NCBI GenBank assembly: GCA_964441595.1
Contig: CAYTXM010000013.1
Location: forward strand, 1-15,100
From: DAOVIY01 sp964441595
GTDB lineage: Bacteria > Patescibacteriota > Minisyncoccia > UBA6257
DNA length: 15,100 nucleotides
Reading direction: 5' to 3'
The notes below the pieces were generated by a model. That model saw only the letters and a program-made list of their open reading frames with translations, had not been told where the DNA came from and did no database searches. The translations under genes and the position numbers were made by a program. Below are positions 13,995 to 15,100 of this stretch, piece by piece. Every line of letters starts with the position of its first letter. Position 1 is the first letter of the stretch.

Positions 13995-14082
13995 GGAGAG
14001 GTCGCATAGTGGTCTAGTGCGCTCGCTTGGAAAGCGGGTATACCGCAAGGTATCGAGGGTTCGAATCCCTCCCTCTCCGCCA
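13995..14082 (+). tRNA. tRNA-Ser (anticodon GGA)
   Basis: The 88-nt gene folds as a class II tRNA. The acceptor strands GGAGAGG (13995-14001) and CCTCTCC (14072-14078) pair fully and are followed by discriminator G and an encoded CCA (14080-14082). The anticodon arm is CTCGC-TTGGAAA-GCGGG with anticodon GGA, reading UCC/UCU. The long variable arm TACC-GCAA-GGTA is diagnostic for Ser/Leu/Tyr tRNAs, and the T arm is GAGGG-TTCGAAT-CCCTC. G73 with the long arm and GGA anticodon make serine secure. A recombinase reads antisense into its 3' part, so the tRNA is a probable integration site. Confidence 0.97.
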
Positions 14083-15100
14083 ATCATCACTTTTCGGATT
14101 TTGACAGGAATTTTGGATGAGGTTTGCCTCGCCCCTGCAGGGCTCGGCATTATATTTCAAAAGGATTTTCCAAGGATTTTTGAAATCAAGAATTAATTTT
14201 TGTTCCCGAATTTGGAAGTTCGAACCGATCTTTTTTAGAAAATCACGACTTTGCTCGTGATTTTTTTGCAAAGCGACAATTTTGGCTTGGCTGGCTTGTT
14301 TTATGAAATTTATCATGAGTTCGAACCGATTATTGCTTTTTCGCTCAAAAGCGGACAATTTTTCCAAAATATCCATTTTTTGATTGATGAGTTTTTGCTT
14401 TTTGGCAAGGTATTCTTCTTGAAAAATTGCTTTATTTAACATCATGTCTAAAAGCGTATCAATTTTTTCCTCACATTCATTTAATTGATCTTTTAACTTT
14501 TGAGCGAAAAAGCTTTGAGCTTGAACCTTTTGCTCTTTTTCTTTTTCAATCTCTTTTATCATTTTGTCGGCCCAAGCCGAACACAAAGAAACTTTTTGGA
14601 TTGCCTTTTTGACTTGTTCAAATATTTTCTCTTCTCTGATAAAACTATTTTGCGAACACCTATGTTTTGGATTTTTCTTGGTACAGTAATAATAAACATA
14701 TTCCTTGCCACTTTTTTTGATTTTCCTGTCAGCGGTAATTGTATATCCGCACTCGCCGCAATGGAAAAATCCGCGATAGAGAAAATAATTTAATTTTTTG
14801 GTTTTCGATCTGCTTTTTTGTTTCAGCGTATCTTGAACTTTATCAAAAAGTTTCTTTGTGATAATCGGTTCGTGCTTTCCTTCGTATAGTTCGCCATTGT
14901 AGCGTATCACTCCGTAGTAAATCGGATTTTTAAACATATATTGATAATTGGAAACGGAAAGCGCTTTATTCTTTTTGCCAACCAAGCCAGCTTCATTGAT
15001 AATTTTTCGGATTCCAGCGAGAGAGTATTCGCCAGTAGAATAAATTTCAAACGCTTTCCGGATTAACTTTGCTTTCTTTTTATCAACAACAATACACCGC
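14014..15100 (-). CDS. Large serine recombinase, C-terminal part (N-terminus beyond window edge)
   Basis: Large serine recombinases integrate and excise mobile elements. The visible 361 residues enter at the edge with the recombinase domain (VVDKKKAKLIRKAFEIYSTG, SLAGIRKIINEAGL, KNPIYYGVIRYNGELYEGKHEPII), then a zinc ribbon (FHCGECGYTITADRK, then YYYCTKKNPKHRC) and a long coiled coil rich in Lys/Glu. The N-terminal resolvase domain with the catalytic serine must lie beyond 15100. The frame runs on into the tRNA: its last 22 codons (from 14082 down, WRRGRDSNPR and onward) are pure antisense tRNA-Ser, ending at TAG 14016-14014. The natural end in the excised form of the element is therefore probably different. 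A start at the internal TTG at 14985 would be wrong, since the homology continues upstream of it. Confidence 0.9.
   Translation of the reverse strand, partial: RCIVVDKKKAKLIRKAFEIYSTGEYSLAGIRKIINEAGLVGKKNKALSVSNYQYMFKNPIYYGVIRYNGELYEGKHEPIITKKLFDKVQDTLKQKSRSKTKKLNYFLYRGFFHCGECGYTITADRKIKKSGKEYVYYYCTKKNPKHRCSQNSFIREEKIFEQVKKAIQKVSLCSAWADKMIKEIEKEKEQKVQAQSFFAQKLKDQLNECEEKIDTLLDMMLNKAIFQEEYLAKKQKLINQKMDILEKLSAFERKSNNRFELMINFIKQASQAKIVALQKNHEQSRDFLKKIGSNFQIREQKLILDFKNPWKILLKYNAEPCRGEANLIQNSCQNPKSDDWRRGRDSNPRYLAVYPLSKRAH
14239..14267 (+). terminator. Probable Rho-independent terminator (plus strand), inside the recombinase gene
   Basis: AAAATCACGA (14239-14248), a six-base loop CTTTGC, and TCGTGATTTT (14255-14264) form a perfect 10-bp stem running into a tract of seven T (14261-14267). 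On the plus strand it lies about 157 nt downstream of tRNA-Ser and would stop transcription coming from the tRNA. It lies in the recombinase coding region on the opposite strand, so it could also be chance. Confidence 0.55.

Noticed and set aside
13959..14196. Short open frames on both strands over the tRNA (for example GGEGGIRTLDTLRYTR)
   Set aside because: These are the well-known false peptides from translating tRNA-Ser; the tRNA explains the sequence.
14102..14731. TGACAGGAA (14102-14110) and TTCCTGTCA (14723-14731) as inverted repeats of the element
   Set aside because: Only 9 bp, 600 bp apart, both in coding sequence; expected by chance.

Overview
The window is AT-rich DNA from a bacterium using the standard code: in-frame TGA never occurs inside a gene and is used as a stop by dnaK and htpX. 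Compact gene spacing, short family members (HrcA of 242 aa), A/T-rich leaders without Shine-Dalgarno sequences, the lemA-htpX pair and a recombinase running antisense into a tRNA all suggest the Candidate Phyla Radiation (Patescibacteria), probably a Parcubacteria-like lineage. That placement is inference from gene content and style. The sequence is a metagenome-type scaffold with two 100-N gaps.

Layout. Positions 1-3002, minus strand: a tight operon transcribed corA -> cysS -> dnaB. The dnaB gene is cut by the window edge just before its Walker A motif. Positions 3003-3206: a divergent control region with a CIRCE operator whose loop contains the -35 box of hrcA. Positions 3207-8536, plus strand: hrcA, grpE, dnaK, an unrecognised seven-helix membrane protein, and dnaJ. 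Positions 8558-8601: the start of another gene, lost in the first gap. Positions 8711-9772: rmuC. Positions 9759-9863: a second HrcA-type promoter/operator and a leader of tandem octamers. Positions 9864-13475: groES, groEL, lemA and htpX, with no terminator visible between them. Positions 13477-13940: a separate promoter and a small Tic20/DUF4870-like membrane protein. Positions 13995-14082: tRNA-Ser(GGA) with encoded CCA. Positions 14014-15100, minus strand: the C-terminal part of a large serine recombinase that abuts, and reads into, the tRNA, as expected for the edge of an integrated element.

How it works together. This is a consolidated proteostasis island. HrcA probably represses its own operon (GrpE-DnaK-DnaJ) and the groESL transcription unit through two CIRCE-like operators that share the arm GATTGCTAA. 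LemA and the membrane protease HtpX may be co-transcribed with groESL, joining cytosolic folding to membrane quality control. The most notable points are the variant operator shared by two promoters of identical architecture, short tandem 7/8-mer repeats in the leaders of corA, groES and groEL, the unknown membrane protein inside the chaperone operon, a CorA-like protein with QMN in place of the GMN signature, and the recombinase/tRNA-Ser junction. The gap in groES is an assembly artefact: exactly 55 bp is duplicated on its two sides. I found no convincing wholly new multi-gene system.
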